NCBI RefSeq assembly: GCF_018986435.1
Contig: NZ_JAHMIN010000030.1
Span: forward strand, 1-51,761
DNA length: 51,761 bases
Direction: 5' to 3'
Origin: Hahella sp. HN01
Lineage (GTDB): Bacteria; Pseudomonadota; Gammaproteobacteria; Pseudomonadales; Oleiphilaceae
Every line of letters begins with the position of its first letter. Position 1 is the first letter of the stretch. The position numbers and the translations under genes were made by a program. Positions 23,530-32,715 of this stretch are shown in pieces. Below the pieces are notes generated by a model. It did not search any database and was not told the DNA's origin. It saw only the letters and a list, made by a program, of their open reading frames with translations.

Positions 23530-25314
23530 TCAAATCCCCACGTTTTCCGGGTAAAGGCTGCCCAGGCTTTTTTCCCACTCTTTTTTCTCATCCACTTTGC
23601 TGGGTTCCTGGGCGACGGCGGCTTTTTCTATCAGGCAACCGTCGATGACCAGGGCGTCCAGGGCGCATTCCATGAAGAAGTCGAGGGCTTCTTTGGGGGT
23701 TTCTACGATGGGCATGCCTTTCTTGTTGAACGAGGTGTTGAGCAGTACGGAAACGCCAGTGAGTTCGCCAAATTTGTTTAGCAGCCGATAGTAGTTGGGC
23801 GACACGGACTCGGTCACCGTCTGCACTCTGGCGGAGCCGTCGGCGTGGACGACGGCGGGGATTTCTTGTTTCCACTCTTGCCGGGTTGGCGCCACCAGAA
23901 TCATGTAGGGGCTGGGATAGTCGCAGTCAAAATAGACGCCGGCTTTTTCCAGCGGCACGGAGGGTGCGAATGGCCGGAAGTCTTCGCGGAATTTAACGTT
24001 GCGGTTGATATGCTCGCGTACGTCCGGGTTACGTGGGTCCGCCAGAATACTGCGGTGTCCCAGGGCGCGCGGCCCAAATTCGGAGCCTTTTTCAAACCAG
24101 GCGACCACTTTGCCGGCGGCCAGCAATTCCGCGGTACGATTGATCGCTTCGTCTTCCGGCAGGCGTCGGTAACTGATTTTTCCGGCGTACGTCTGCATGG
24201 CGGGATACAGTTCCTCCGCTTCGTAGGACTTGCCGAAATAAGGCGACGCGTCGTGCTTGATCCGCTCCTGCCCCAGCACTTCCAGCCAGCCGTAATAGGC
24301 GCAGCCGATAGCCAGACCGTTATCCGCCGCGGCAGGTTGAAAATAGAAATCCTCGAAGCCGGTCTGCTTCAACAGCTTGGCGTTGGCCACCGCATTGAGC
24401 GCCACGCCGCCGGCGTATCCCAGGTTTTTGTGGGGTTGATGCTCGAAGCGATGGTTCACCAGATACAACAACGCGCGCTCAATCTCCCGCTGCATCCAAT
24501 AGGCGATATCCGCGTAGTAGTCGAAATTCTCCGCCAGATCTTCATAGCGAACCCGCGGCCGATCGAAGTGCTTCATCCAGTCATAATTGACGAACACGCG
24601 TCCGTCGCGACATTCGAAGGCCTGAAAATCATAAACGCCAGGACGTCCATAAGGCGCCAGCCCCATCAGTTTGCCCGGGTCTTCCATGCCCTGAAACACA
24701 TACTGGCTCACGCCGGAATACAGCCCACCGATGGAGTGTTTGGTGGTCGGCGGGCACATGGAGTATCCCTTGAGAAAATAGCCGAAAGGAGAGAAATCTT
24801 TGTAAACCGGACGCAGCTTTCCTTTCTCGTACAGGTAATAACTGTCCTTTTCGAAGAACAGATGATTATTGTCAGAATCCGGTTGCGGCTCCGGCAGATG
24901 AGCGCCGTCGAGATCCAGACAGTCGTCCCAACTGCTGCCGCAGCCATCGATCACCAGCACCGCCATTTCATCAAAGGGACTGGTTCCCACTACGCTGTAG
25001 GCATGCGCCAGATGGTGAGAAATGGTGACGGTTTTAACGTGATCCGGAATGATCCGCGGTTGCCCATGAAAGATCTTGTTGCCGCGATCAAAGTTGCTGA
25101 AGTTCGCGTTCTGCACCACCACCGCCACATCGTCAAAGCTGATGCCCTCGGCGTCCAGACAATATTGCATCGCCTCGCTGTCGCAAAAACCGTCATGCTT
25201 GATGCGGGTGATCCGCTCTTTCTCGATGGCCACGCACACCTCGCCATCTTTTAACAGGCACGCTGAACCGTCATGGGACAGTCCGGTTCCCAGCACATAA
25301 ATTGGTTTAGACAT
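23530..25314 (-). CDS. NodU/TobZ-family O-carbamoyltransferase
   Basis: The protein has 594 residues from the second ATG (25314); the first ATG at 25320 touches the ribosome binding site. The N-terminal Kae1-like domain starts YVLGTGLSHDGSACL and has the metal-binding H-x-x-x-H at 100-104 (SHHLAHAY). The C-terminal YrdC-like domain includes FEKGSEFGPRALGHRSILAD and KFREDFRPFAPS. Family members transfer carbamoyl from carbamoyl phosphate, through carbamoyl-AMP, to hydroxyls of sugars or natural products (NodU on Nod factor, TobZ on tobramycin). The acceptor here is unknown. The gene follows the cupin-like gene by 11 bases, so they are co-transcribed. Confidence 0.9.
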   Translation of the reverse strand: MSKPIYVLGTGLSHDGSACLLKDGEVCVAIEKERITRIKHDGFCDSEAMQYCLDAEGISFDDVAVVVQNANFSNFDRGNKIFHGQPRIIPDHVKTVTISHHLAHAYSVVGTSPFDEMAVLVIDGCGSSWDDCLDLDGAHLPEPQPDSDNNHLFFEKDSYYLYEKGKLRPVYKDFSPFGYFLKGYSMCPPTTKHSIGGLYSGVSQYVFQGMEDPGKLMGLAPYGRPGVYDFQAFECRDGRVFVNYDWMKHFDRPRVRYEDLAENFDYYADIAYWMQREIERALLYLVNHRFEHQPHKNLGYAGGVALNAVANAKLLKQTGFEDFYFQPAAADNGLAIGCAYYGWLEVLGQERIKHDASPYFGKSYEAEELYPAMQTYAGKISYRRLPEDEAINRTAELLAAGKVVAWFEKGSEFGPRALGHRSILADPRNPDVREHINRNVKFREDFRPFAPSVPLEKAGVYFDCDYPSPYMILVAPTRQEWKQEIPAVVHADGSARVQTVTESVSPNYYRLLNKFGELTGVSVLLNTSFNKKGMPIVETPKEALDFFMECALDALVIDGCLIEKAAVAQEPSKVDEKKEWEKSLGSLYPENVGI

Positions 25315-25325
25315 AAACATTCCTT

Positions 25326-26240
25326 TTATTCGGTTTTTGTCAGTCGTTTGGGTGCGAACAGCAAGTCATAAAGCAGCTTGCCGGTAGGAGGCGTACTAAA
25401 TAATCGCTGGTTGTAAGCGCGGCCTAACACACCGTGCCAGAGGAAGTCGCGGAGGATGCGAAACCATAAATGCCGCCCCGCCAGATTCACCCCGCGCGCC
25501 TGCTCGGCGATGGTGAGCGGCGCGCCATACCAACAGGACAGCGAGATCGACGGCCCGGGGGACGAAAAGTGATGCCACCAGCCACGGGGGAAAAATAAAA
25601 TGTCGCCGGGTTGCAGGCGGGCAATCAGGGTTTGCGCCTTGGCGAAGCGGGGATAATGCATCAGATCAGGACGTTCCGGGTCTACCCGACTCTTGGAGAT
25701 GCAGTCGCCAAAGGGATATAAATTACGCGCTTCCTGCGGAGCCAGCAGGATCGCTTTTTTCTCTCCGTAAACCTGCACGAACAGGTTGTCCATATTGTCG
25801 TAATGCAGTCCCGAGCGGGTCTTGGAGCCGATCCAGAGACTGGTGAAGTTCAGCCCTGGAGGAATAAACTGCTGGTAGCAATAATCCTCCTCCAGACCGC
25901 TAAAAGAGTGCACGTCGGTCTGGTCGACATAACAGGCGTCGCCCGTCTCCAGAATGTCGATAAACTCGCTCAGGTACATCTCTCTGCGGTGATGTTTTTC
26001 GGTGCTGAAATAGGGAGCGCCATAGGCGGGCAACTGCAAGGACGGGCGCACTTGTTGCGAGGCGAAACGTCGTCGAAAGTAATCCGGCGTCCATTTCTCC
26101 AGCGCCGGCCACGCCAGCGCGCCTCCGCTCAGAATCACCGGTCGCGATGACTCCTGACATAACGCGGCGAACCTTTCACTGTCCTCTGCATCCAGACGTT
26201 CCACCTCGGACTGCAAGCCGTAACTCTTTTCCTTGTTCAT
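25326..26240 (-). CDS. JmjC/cupin-8-like protein 1
   Basis: The protein has 304 residues from the ATG at 26240, nine bases after AAGGAG; the ATG at 26249 abuts that site. It is a cupin-like JmjC fold with the Fe(II) triad pattern: LHYDNMDN supplies H-x-D and GWWHHFSSPG the distal His. Related bacterial proteins are Fe(II)/2-oxoglutarate hydroxylases of proteins, peptides or small molecules. GLHYDNMDNLFVQVYGEKKA and LQPGDILFFPRGWWHH are the usual spacing. Downstream is the carbamoyltransferase and upstream a second cupin-like gene. Confidence 0.82.
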   Translation of the reverse strand: MNKEKSYGLQSEVERLDAEDSERFAALCQESSRPVILSGGALAWPALEKWTPDYFRRRFASQQVRPSLQLPAYGAPYFSTEKHHRREMYLSEFIDILETGDACYVDQTDVHSFSGLEEDYCYQQFIPPGLNFTSLWIGSKTRSGLHYDNMDNLFVQVYGEKKAILLAPQEARNLYPFGDCISKSRVDPERPDLMHYPRFAKAQTLIARLQPGDILFFPRGWWHHFSSPGPSISLSCWYGAPLTIAEQARGVNLAGRHLWFRILRDFLWHGVLGRAYNQRLFSTPPTGKLLYDLLFAPKRLTKTE

Positions 26241-26350
26241 GACAGGCATCTCCTTGGGAAGAGATTTTATTGGGGGCGTGGCGGAAGATACGACAGAGCG
26301 ACGACGGAGCCTCAGGCGATCATCCTGATAACCCCGTCGCGTTCTAACCC

Positions 26351-27250
26351 CTAAACCACATCAGCCGGTCTGCGCAAACCGTCGATAACGCCATTAACGG
26401 TCATCAGACCCAGTTGGGACAGGTACAGCGCCAGTCCCAGTTTATTGCTGGTCAAACGGGAGAACGGCTTGACCCGCCAGAAGCGATTGACCGAGCAGGT
26501 GTAGAAATCCTTGCCGATGCTGGACAGTTCATGCCACCAGTACACGGGGATGAACAGCACCTCGCCTTTACGCAGCACCAGCTCGATTTTGTGTTTCATG
26601 GCTTCCCGCAGTTTCGGGTAGGCGTCGTAATCCGGCTTCGCCACGTAGACCTTGCTGAACCAGGGCGCAGCGGGGCTGCCGTATAGTGAGAAGGGATACA
26701 GGTTTTCACTTTGTTCCGGCGGAAACAGCACCACTTTCTTGGCGCCGTGCAGCATCAGCACCGTGCCCTCCCCGCAATCCCAATGCAACGGTTCGGTGTG
26801 GCCGCTGGGCCCCAGCCAGAGGAACATGTCCGTGGCTTTCTGCATATCGCAACGCTCGGAAATATTACCCAGCGCGCCTCGCAGCACATTGGCCAGCGGC
26901 GTATCGCCGATGGCGACCTGTCCCATGTAATGATTGTTCTTGCGCGCGTAATCGCTGGTCAGCTGCAATGCATAATCAGCGAGTTTCATCTCCTGATAAT
27001 CGCAGTATTTGCTCCATTCCGATTTGGGCTTGTTGAAGTGTCCAGGGCCGTAGCAGCGCACGGGAAATTTACGATCGCCAACCTCGCGACACATAAATTC
27101 AAGGGACCAGTTTTTGGCGTCGTTCAGAGCGCCGGTGATGATCAGGGGGCGACTTTTGCGCCGGTATTCCGAGTGAAACAATTGGGGGGTGATTTGAGAG
27201 ATATCCAGACGATCAACGGGACACGCCTCGACGTCAGCAAGTTTTTCCAT
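26351..27250 (-). CDS. JmjC/cupin-8-like protein 2
   Basis: The protein has 299 residues from the ATG at 27250; a TTG four codons earlier is also in frame. The putative Fe(II) ligands are His and Asp in PLHWDCGEG and His in YWWHELSS. The fold and length parallel the neighbouring cupin-like protein, but sequence similarity between the two is low, so they are not recent duplicates. It is the first gene of a minus-strand operon with that protein and the carbamoyltransferase. A role as a second hydroxylase on the same product is an inference. Confidence 0.8.
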   Translation of the reverse strand: MEKLADVEACPVDRLDISQITPQLFHSEYRRKSRPLIITGALNDAKNWSLEFMCREVGDRKFPVRCYGPGHFNKPKSEWSKYCDYQEMKLADYALQLTSDYARKNNHYMGQVAIGDTPLANVLRGALGNISERCDMQKATDMFLWLGPSGHTEPLHWDCGEGTVLMLHGAKKVVLFPPEQSENLYPFSLYGSPAAPWFSKVYVAKPDYDAYPKLREAMKHKIELVLRKGEVLFIPVYWWHELSSIGKDFYTCSVNRFWRVKPFSRLTSNKLGLALYLSQLGLMTVNGVIDGLRRPADVV

Positions 27251-27726
27251 GTCGCTTATCAACTTTTATCTTGTTGTTATATGAGGTTACCTCCGCACGT
27301 TTTTGGCGCCCATACGTGCGGCTGCGACAGCCCTTGTTGAACTCCCTGACGGGCTGCGCCCTGCTCTGGAGGGGCTTCCCGGAAAAATTAATTTTTCCTT
27401 CTAAATCAGTCCTTTCTATAAATTTTGGACCAGACGGGACGCCCCCTGCGCGAGCAAGGTAGCGATAAGTATAGTTAAGCGAGAAAAAATCGGTAGCGGA
27501 TTCTCAGAAAATATTTTTCCGCGCGCGCAAGTGCAGGAAATATTAGAAATATCGGCGCAAAGCTCCTAGAATGATTTCGCACACTATGGAAGGGTGATCG
27601 AAAAACAGGAAAATGCTGTATTTACAGGGCTTTGTCCGCTCTCTATCTATTCTTCCCCCAGCACCCGTCTGACAGAAATACAAAAAGAATCCCTTATCAC
27701 CCGGACATGGGCGGTCGCTGCGTTAT
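27251..27726. other. Divergent intergenic region with 18-bp palindrome
   Basis: This 476-bp gap separates the minus-strand cupin operon from the plus-strand exporter. It contains a perfect palindrome GGAAAAATTAATTTTTCC (27381-27398) that could be an operator. A hairpin CGCACGT / ACGTGCG (27295-27320) lies about 50 bases before the cupin start. I searched both strands for a precursor-peptide gene and found none convincing; a 63-codon plus-strand frame has no ribosome binding site. Confidence 0.5.
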
Positions 27727-29403
27727 ATGGAATTTCTGAACTTTATTAAACGGGAACACGCGGACTTCAATTATTACGCGCTGGCGATGGTGGTGGTCAG
27801 CGGTATGCTCAACGGCGTCATCGCCGTCATCGTTATTCACGCCGCGCAACACGCCGCCCCCCATGAACTGAACTTCCGCTACCTGCTGATGTTCGCCGTC
27901 GCCCTCGCCGCATTCTGGCTCAGCAAACGCTATACCCTCAATTACAACACCACCCAGGTGGAGCATGTCCTTGAGCGCATCCGCACCCGCATCGCCGATA
28001 AGATCCGCAAAACGGATCTGCGCGCGTTTGAGAAAGTGGGCCGCGGTCGTATGTATTCAGTGTTGAACACGGAAACCCTGACGCTGTCGCAATATACGCC
28101 CTTCATTATCAACGCCATCGGCTCTTTTGTGATGGTGATATTCGCGCTGATGTTCATTGCTTATGTGTCCACCACCGCCCTGCTCCTCACCGTGCTGACC
28201 ACTGCGCTCTGTCTGCTTTATTTTTTCGCTCGTCAGCGCGTATTGCACCGTAAGCTGCACATGGCGTCGGAGAAGCAGAATGAGTATTTCGACGCTCTTG
28301 GCGAACTGTTGGACGGCTTCAAGGAGCTGAAGATCAACCCGTCGAAAAGCAACTGTTTCTACCAGGAGCGTTTGCTGCCGCTCTCCAACAGTATGGAGAC
28401 GCTGAAAATAGAAACCGGTCTGGCGTACAACAACCTCAACGTCTTCACCCAGAGTTTCACCTTTATTCTGATGGCGTCCATCATCTTCCTGATTCCGATG
28501 ATCAGCGCCTCTTCCACAGAGAGCATTCCCAAGCTGGCGGCCATCATGCTGTTCGTCATCGGCCCCTTGAGCGAAATCGTCGGCGTGGCGCCATTGATCG
28601 CCAAAAGCAACGTGGCCATCGTCAATATTCAGCGTCTGGAGACAGAGCTGGACGGTTTGCGCAGCATGGAATCGGACCAACTGACGCACTTCTCCGATGA
28701 GGACGCCCTCGCACAGAATCAGGAAGCGCCGTTCCAGGAAATTCGCTGCGATCACCTCAAATTCAGCTACAACGAAAACGGACAGCCAGGCCCGGGACAA
28801 GCCAAAGGCTTTACCGTCGGGCCTATCGATCTGACGATCAAACGGGGCGAGATCATCTTCATGATCGGCGGCAACGGCAGCGGCAAGTCCACCTTTCTCA
28901 AGCTGCTGACGGCGCTATACCAACCCGATACCGGCAGTATTTTGCTGGACGGAAGCCCCCTGCACGCCAACAACATGCTGCAATACCGCAGCCTGTATTC
29001 CGTCATCTTTTCCGACTTCCATTTGTTCAAGCATCTGTATGGCGTGGACGTCAAAGATCGCAGCAAAGTGAAGCGCCTGCTGGAGCTGATGAAACTGTCA
29101 GAGCGTTGCCAGATCAAGGACAACGAAATCAGCGACATCAAGCTGTCCACCGGCCAGAAGAAACGTATGGCGCTGATTGTGTCCTTGCTGGAGGACAAAC
29201 AGATCTATGTTTTCGATGAATGGGCGGCGGATCAGGACCCGGATTTCCGGCGCTATTTCTATGAGACCATCCTTCCCGAAATGAAGGCGCAGGGTAAAAC
29301 CATTATCGCGGCCACCCACGACGATCATTATTTCGATATCGCTGACCGGGTGATCAAACTCGACGCTGGCAAAATAATCACAAATCCTAGTCTGCACATT
29401 TAA
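27727..29403 (+). CDS. Cyclic-peptide-type ABC exporter (PvdE/SyrD/YojI group)
   Basis: This 558-residue half-transporter has an N-terminal membrane domain with six hydrophobic segments (to about 300) and a C-terminal ATPase. Walker A is GGNGSGKST, the signature is LSTGQKKR, and Walker B is IYVFDEWAADQD, followed by HDDHYFDIADR. The LSTGQKKRMALI variant is typical of the group that exports cyclic or modified peptides such as PvdE and MccJ25-exporting YojI. No peptide synthetase or precursor is visible here. It is divergent from the carbamoyltransferase operon. Confidence 0.85.
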   Translation: MEFLNFIKREHADFNYYALAMVVVSGMLNGVIAVIVIHAAQHAAPHELNFRYLLMFAVALAAFWLSKRYTLNYNTTQVEHVLERIRTRIADKIRKTDLRAFEKVGRGRMYSVLNTETLTLSQYTPFIINAIGSFVMVIFALMFIAYVSTTALLLTVLTTALCLLYFFARQRVLHRKLHMASEKQNEYFDALGELLDGFKELKINPSKSNCFYQERLLPLSNSMETLKIETGLAYNNLNVFTQSFTFILMASIIFLIPMISASSTESIPKLAAIMLFVIGPLSEIVGVAPLIAKSNVAIVNIQRLETELDGLRSMESDQLTHFSDEDALAQNQEAPFQEIRCDHLKFSYNENGQPGPGQAKGFTVGPIDLTIKRGEIIFMIGGNGSGKSTFLKLLTALYQPDTGSILLDGSPLHANNMLQYRSLYSVIFSDFHLFKHLYGVDVKDRSKVKRLLELMKLSERCQIKDNEISDIKLSTGQKKRMALIVSLLEDKQIYVFDEWAADQDPDFRRYFYETILPEMKAQGKTIIAATHDDHYFDIADRVIKLDAGKIITNPSLHI

Positions 29404-29423
29404 CTCTCCAGCGTCAGGAGAGT
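29403..29423 (+). terminator. Intercistronic hairpin after the exporter gene
   Basis: ACTCTCC pairs with GGAGAGT around AGCGTCA, directly after the stop codon. There is no T-tract, so it more likely stabilises mRNA or weakens read-through than terminates fully. Confidence 0.3.
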
Positions 29424-29456
29424 GCGGACGTTTGGTTCAAGAAGGGACTTTTGGGT

Positions 29457-30614
29457 ATGAATGCGACGGCATCCATGAGAAGTAAGGGAAATAAACGCTG
29501 GAGAGAGAGATTCATGACGCGTTGGCGGCCATTCTGGCGCCGCGCCAAGGTCCCTCTCATCGTGTTGTTTTTTATCTTCCTGTTTCTTGTCGCCTACTTA
29601 TTTCACCGCATCTTCATCAATATTTACCCCGGGGAAGCCGGCGTGCTCTGGAAACGCTTCGACGACGGCGTGGAGCAGCGGGTCTACGGCGGCGGGCTGC
29701 ACATCATCAACCCGTTCAACATCATGTACAAATACGAAGTGCGGGTGCAGCAGCGGGAAACCATCTTCACCGTGCTCAGTAAAAACGGCCTGCTGATTCG
29801 GGTGCGCGCGTCCGTGCGTTTCTCCCCCAATCGCAAGACGCTGTATCTGTTACATGAGTATGTAGGACCGGAGTACATCGACCGGGTGGTGATACCGGAA
29901 ACCCAAGCTATTATTCGTCGGGTGCTGGGCGAGTATGAACCGGACGACATTTACGCCACCCAGGGCAACATCATTCAGAACATCGTGCTGATGGCGCTGA
30001 CCGAACTGCAACAACGGCATATCGTGCTGGACGATCTGCTGATCAAGGAAATTCATCTGCCGGACACTGTCGCCTCCGCCATAGAAACCAAACTGGAAGA
30101 GGAACAAAAGGCTCTGGCGTACACCTATATTCTGGAGCGGGAGCAGTTGGAGATTCAGCGCAAGCAGTATGAGTCGCAAGGGATTCAGCAGTTCCAGAAA
30201 AACGTCAACGAAGGGCTAACGCCGGAATATCTGCGCTATCAGGGTATTCGCGCCACACTGGAGCTGGCGAAATCCAACAACGCCAAGTTAGTGGTGATTG
30301 GCGGCAGCGGCACCGACGGTCTGCCGTTGATTCTGAATACCGCCGGCGATACAACCACTGCGGCGGCGCCCAGTTCTCCCGTGGGCATTTCAGACCTGTC
30401 GTCCGTATTCGCCTCCAGCCTGAAGTCCACCAACATCGCTCAGACGGACGACGCCCTGACCTCCTCCGCAACGCCAACAGCACAGCCGAGAGCAAGCGAC
30501 CCGTCCGCGCCCTCCAACGTCATCATCCCTTCAACGCCAACCGCCAAACCCAGCACCAAGAATCTGGGGGAAGGCATTGAACAACGTCAGGATGTGGGGG
30601 TGACCGTCGATTGA
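29457..30614 (+). CDS. SPFH/prohibitin-family membrane protein
   Basis: The protein has 385 residues from the ATG at 29457; an in-frame ATG at 29514 with GGAGAGAGAGA before it is a good alternative. A basic N-terminus is followed by one membrane helix (about 34-55) and an SPFH domain: YPGEAGVLWKRFDDGVEQ, GLHIINPFNIMYKYEVRVQQ, and a helical coil ending REQLEIQRKQYESQGIQQFQ. The C-terminal 100 residues are Thr/Ser/Pro/Ala-rich and probably disordered. Prohibitin-like proteins organise membrane complexes. Its position 53 bases after the exporter suggests an operon. Confidence 0.85.
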   Translation: MNATASMRSKGNKRWRERFMTRWRPFWRRAKVPLIVLFFIFLFLVAYLFHRIFINIYPGEAGVLWKRFDDGVEQRVYGGGLHIINPFNIMYKYEVRVQQRETIFTVLSKNGLLIRVRASVRFSPNRKTLYLLHEYVGPEYIDRVVIPETQAIIRRVLGEYEPDDIYATQGNIIQNIVLMALTELQQRHIVLDDLLIKEIHLPDTVASAIETKLEEEQKALAYTYILEREQLEIQRKQYESQGIQQFQKNVNEGLTPEYLRYQGIRATLELAKSNNAKLVVIGGSGTDGLPLILNTAGDTTTAAAPSSPVGISDLSSVFASSLKSTNIAQTDDALTSSATPTAQPRASDPSAPSNVIIPSTPTAKPSTKNLGEGIEQRQDVGVTVD

Positions 30615-30622
30615 CGGTCGCC

Positions 30623-31873
30623 TCAGAACTTCCAGAGCTGGTGCTGGCTGCGTTCGGTTTTGTAGTAGTTCTGCTTGCGTAGATGTTCGAAGTAAAAGCG
30701 CATGACGTCGCGCCATACGGTGTCGTAGATCTTCTCGTCATCCCCCAGGTACTGGCGGATAAACACAGGACCGGTGGTAGTGGGCAGGAAGTAGGCCGGG
30801 CCATTCACGATCTCGGTCTTCACATAAGGCTCCGCCTGTTGATTGACGGTGGCGAAGTAAGAGTAGTTGGTGACGTCCGCCGACATAAAGGGATCAAGCA
30901 AGCAGTTGATGTATTCCAGCGCCAGTTCCTGCTTGGTGGAGGTTTTGGGAATCGCCAGCGCGTCGAAATACACCAGAGCGCCCTCATCAGGTAGAGAGAA
31001 ACGCACGATTTTCGCCGCCAGGCTGTTAATGCCGCTGACGTCCGGATCTTCATTGAGCGCTTCCGCAATTTCACCGCTCCAGGCCATGGTCAGCAACAAG
31101 TCCTGACTGGCCAGCATGTCGCCCATGCCGGAGTTCATCATGCGTATATCGTATTTGGCGATAGCCGTTTTCAGATATTCCCCCGCCTTTTGTACTTCGT
31201 CCTCATCTGTGGAATTGGGCGACTTGCCCATGGCGAGCAGCGCAATGCCAAGACTGATGCGGGCGTCCGGCGAAATCGCTATCAACCCTTTCAGAGAAGT
31301 GTTCGACTGCGGTTCGAACAACATCTTCCAATTAAAAACGATATTGCCGATTTCCCAGTAGTTATAACCAATGCCCAGGCTGCCGTAGATATAAGGCACC
31401 GAGTAGTCGAACAGGCTTCTGGCGAAATCCTGACGCCGCAGGTTCATCGCGATATTGCGGTAGTTGGGAATCTTGTCGTAGTTGATTTTCTCGATCAGCC
31501 CTTTCTCCGCCAGACTCAACACCATGTAGTCCGTGGGCATGATGATATCGAAGGGAATTTCTGGATCGTTGGGATTCTTGTCGTCGTTGCCGTGAAGATT
31601 CAGATGTTTTTTGAACTCCGCATCGGAATCGAAGGTGGTGACCTCTATGTTGATATTCAGATCCTGCTGAATTTTCTTGTGCACGGAGTCGGGAATATAG
31701 CCCTTCCACAGCAGCACCTTCAGGGTTTCCCTGTATTTCATCTTGGTGCCGCCCAGGGCGAGCGTATCTTTGGCGTCGACGCTGCGTTCGATTTCCTGCC
31801 AGTACACGCCGACCAGCAAGGCCATCAGGGCGGTAAAGACGACTAAGAAAAAAAGCGTTCCATGTTTTTTCAT
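30623..31873 (-). CDS. PotD-like polyamine-type solute-binding protein
   Basis: This 416-residue protein has an N-terminal signal or anchor (KKHGTLFFLVVFTALMALLV) and a periplasmic type II binding fold. LKVLLWKGYIPDSVHKKIQQ and PFDIIMPTDYMVLSLAEKGL resemble spermidine/putrescine-binding PotD, as does the GSLGIGYN segment. No permease or ATPase genes of an import system are adjacent, which is unusual. It converges with the SPFH gene across eight bases; a stem GACCGTC/GACGGTC at the junction spans the SPFH stop. Because it stands alone, it may sense rather than import. Confidence 0.8.
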   Translation of the reverse strand: MKKHGTLFFLVVFTALMALLVGVYWQEIERSVDAKDTLALGGTKMKYRETLKVLLWKGYIPDSVHKKIQQDLNINIEVTTFDSDAEFKKHLNLHGNDDKNPNDPEIPFDIIMPTDYMVLSLAEKGLIEKINYDKIPNYRNIAMNLRRQDFARSLFDYSVPYIYGSLGIGYNYWEIGNIVFNWKMLFEPQSNTSLKGLIAISPDARISLGIALLAMGKSPNSTDEDEVQKAGEYLKTAIAKYDIRMMNSGMGDMLASQDLLLTMAWSGEIAEALNEDPDVSGINSLAAKIVRFSLPDEGALVYFDALAIPKTSTKQELALEYINCLLDPFMSADVTNYSYFATVNQQAEPYVKTEIVNGPAYFLPTTTGPVFIRQYLGDDEKIYDTVWRDVMRFYFEHLRKQNYYKTERSQHQLWKF

Positions 31874-32215
31874 ATTTCCTGTCCGGGATATCCTTTTTTG
31901 TCCGCCATAATGGCGCGGATGACGAGAAAATTATAGCGGATTTTATGCTCTCCCGACCTCCTGTTCTGGAACAATTAATCCCGCGAATTACTGGCTTCCT
32001 TTAGATGTCTGAAACGACAGCGCCGGCGCAATTCAAAATGCCGGAAATATACAATATTTCGTCACAATAACTGTGTTAAAAATACATCCGCACGCTCCCC
32101 TCTGGATGTCACCTGGAGTGGAGCGCCGCAAAGCGCAGAAGGCGTCAGGATACGTCTCTGCGCGGTCGTTTTAAGCCAATCAATAGGACTAGGCGAACAT
32201 AATAAAGGAGAAAAA
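31874..32215. other. Divergent promoter region, no gene seen
   Basis: This 342-bp gap lies between the binding-protein gene and the small secreted protein gene. It contains an A+T-rich core with the near-palindrome AAATATACAATATTT and probably both promoters. No open frame with support was seen. Confidence 0.4.
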
Positions 32216-32620
32216 ATGACTTATTTCAAACAAGGCATGATGCTGACGAGCGCGCTGTTGTTAAGCGCAGCGATACAGGCTCAGGAATTCGCCACAATAG
32301 AGGGAATTCAGGTGGTCGACGAGCAATATAACGCCGCTGTGATGGCGGGAGAGGAAATCAAGTGCGCGGGCTTATGGACTTTGTCCTGTATCTGGCCTGA
32401 GGACTGCCGCTATGTGAAAACCTCTACGGGGTTTGTCGACAACGGCGGCTGTGATGTGCACTGGAACCTGAACGAGCCCAACCCCGATCGGGGCTGCGGC
32501 TACACGAAGACGACGGATGGTTCATTGCATGCAAAATGGTATGACTTTGACGCTAAAGGATGTCCCGGTCGGGCCTTCGTGTTCGAAACCGGTCAGGAGT
32601 TTGAGGTGCTGACTCCTTGA
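32216..32620 (+). CDS. Small secreted cysteine-rich protein
   Basis: This 134-residue protein has a strong AAAGGAG ribosome binding site and a signal peptide ending at about IQAQ (23). The mature part has six cysteines (KCAG, LSCIW, EDCRY, GGCDVHW, RGCGY, KGCPG), allowing three disulfides, and many aromatic residues. This suggests a compact stable extracellular fold. I do not recognise the family. The gene is monocistronic and followed by a perfect hairpin. Confidence 0.7.
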   Translation: MTYFKQGMMLTSALLLSAAIQAQEFATIEGIQVVDEQYNAAVMAGEEIKCAGLWTLSCIWPEDCRYVKTSTGFVDNGGCDVHWNLNEPNPDRGCGYTKTTDGSLHAKWYDFDAKGCPGRAFVFETGQEFEVLTP

Positions 32621-32667
32621 TCTGACTAACGTCAGACATTTTCTCAGGTTTTATGCCTGAAACGACA

Positions 32668-32691
32668 GACTCCGCGCATCTGCGCGGAGTC
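32668..32691. terminator. Perfect 10-bp hairpin between convergent genes
   Basis: GACTCCGCGC-ATCT-GCGCGGAGTC lies between the secreted protein gene and the convergent solute-binding gene. The stem is strong but has no clear T-run on either side, so bidirectional termination is probable rather than certain. Confidence 0.55.
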
Positions 32692-32715
32692 GCCGCAATC
32701 TCATCTCAGTTCCGC

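Noticed and set aside
23845-25254. 469-codon plus-strand open frame
   Set aside because: It is antisense to the carbamoyltransferase gene, whose motifs are unambiguous; a long antisense frame is expected at this G+C content.
26281-26350. Structured RNA in the gap between the two cupin-like genes
   Set aside because: Several short complementary segments exist (CGACGG/CCGTCG and inner ones), but they form no recognisable riboswitch or tRNA-like fold.
27251-27726. Precursor peptide gene for a RiPP beside the exporter
   Set aside because: No short frame with a ribosome binding site on either strand; the 63-codon plus-strand frame at 27271 lacks both leader-like sequence and translation signals.
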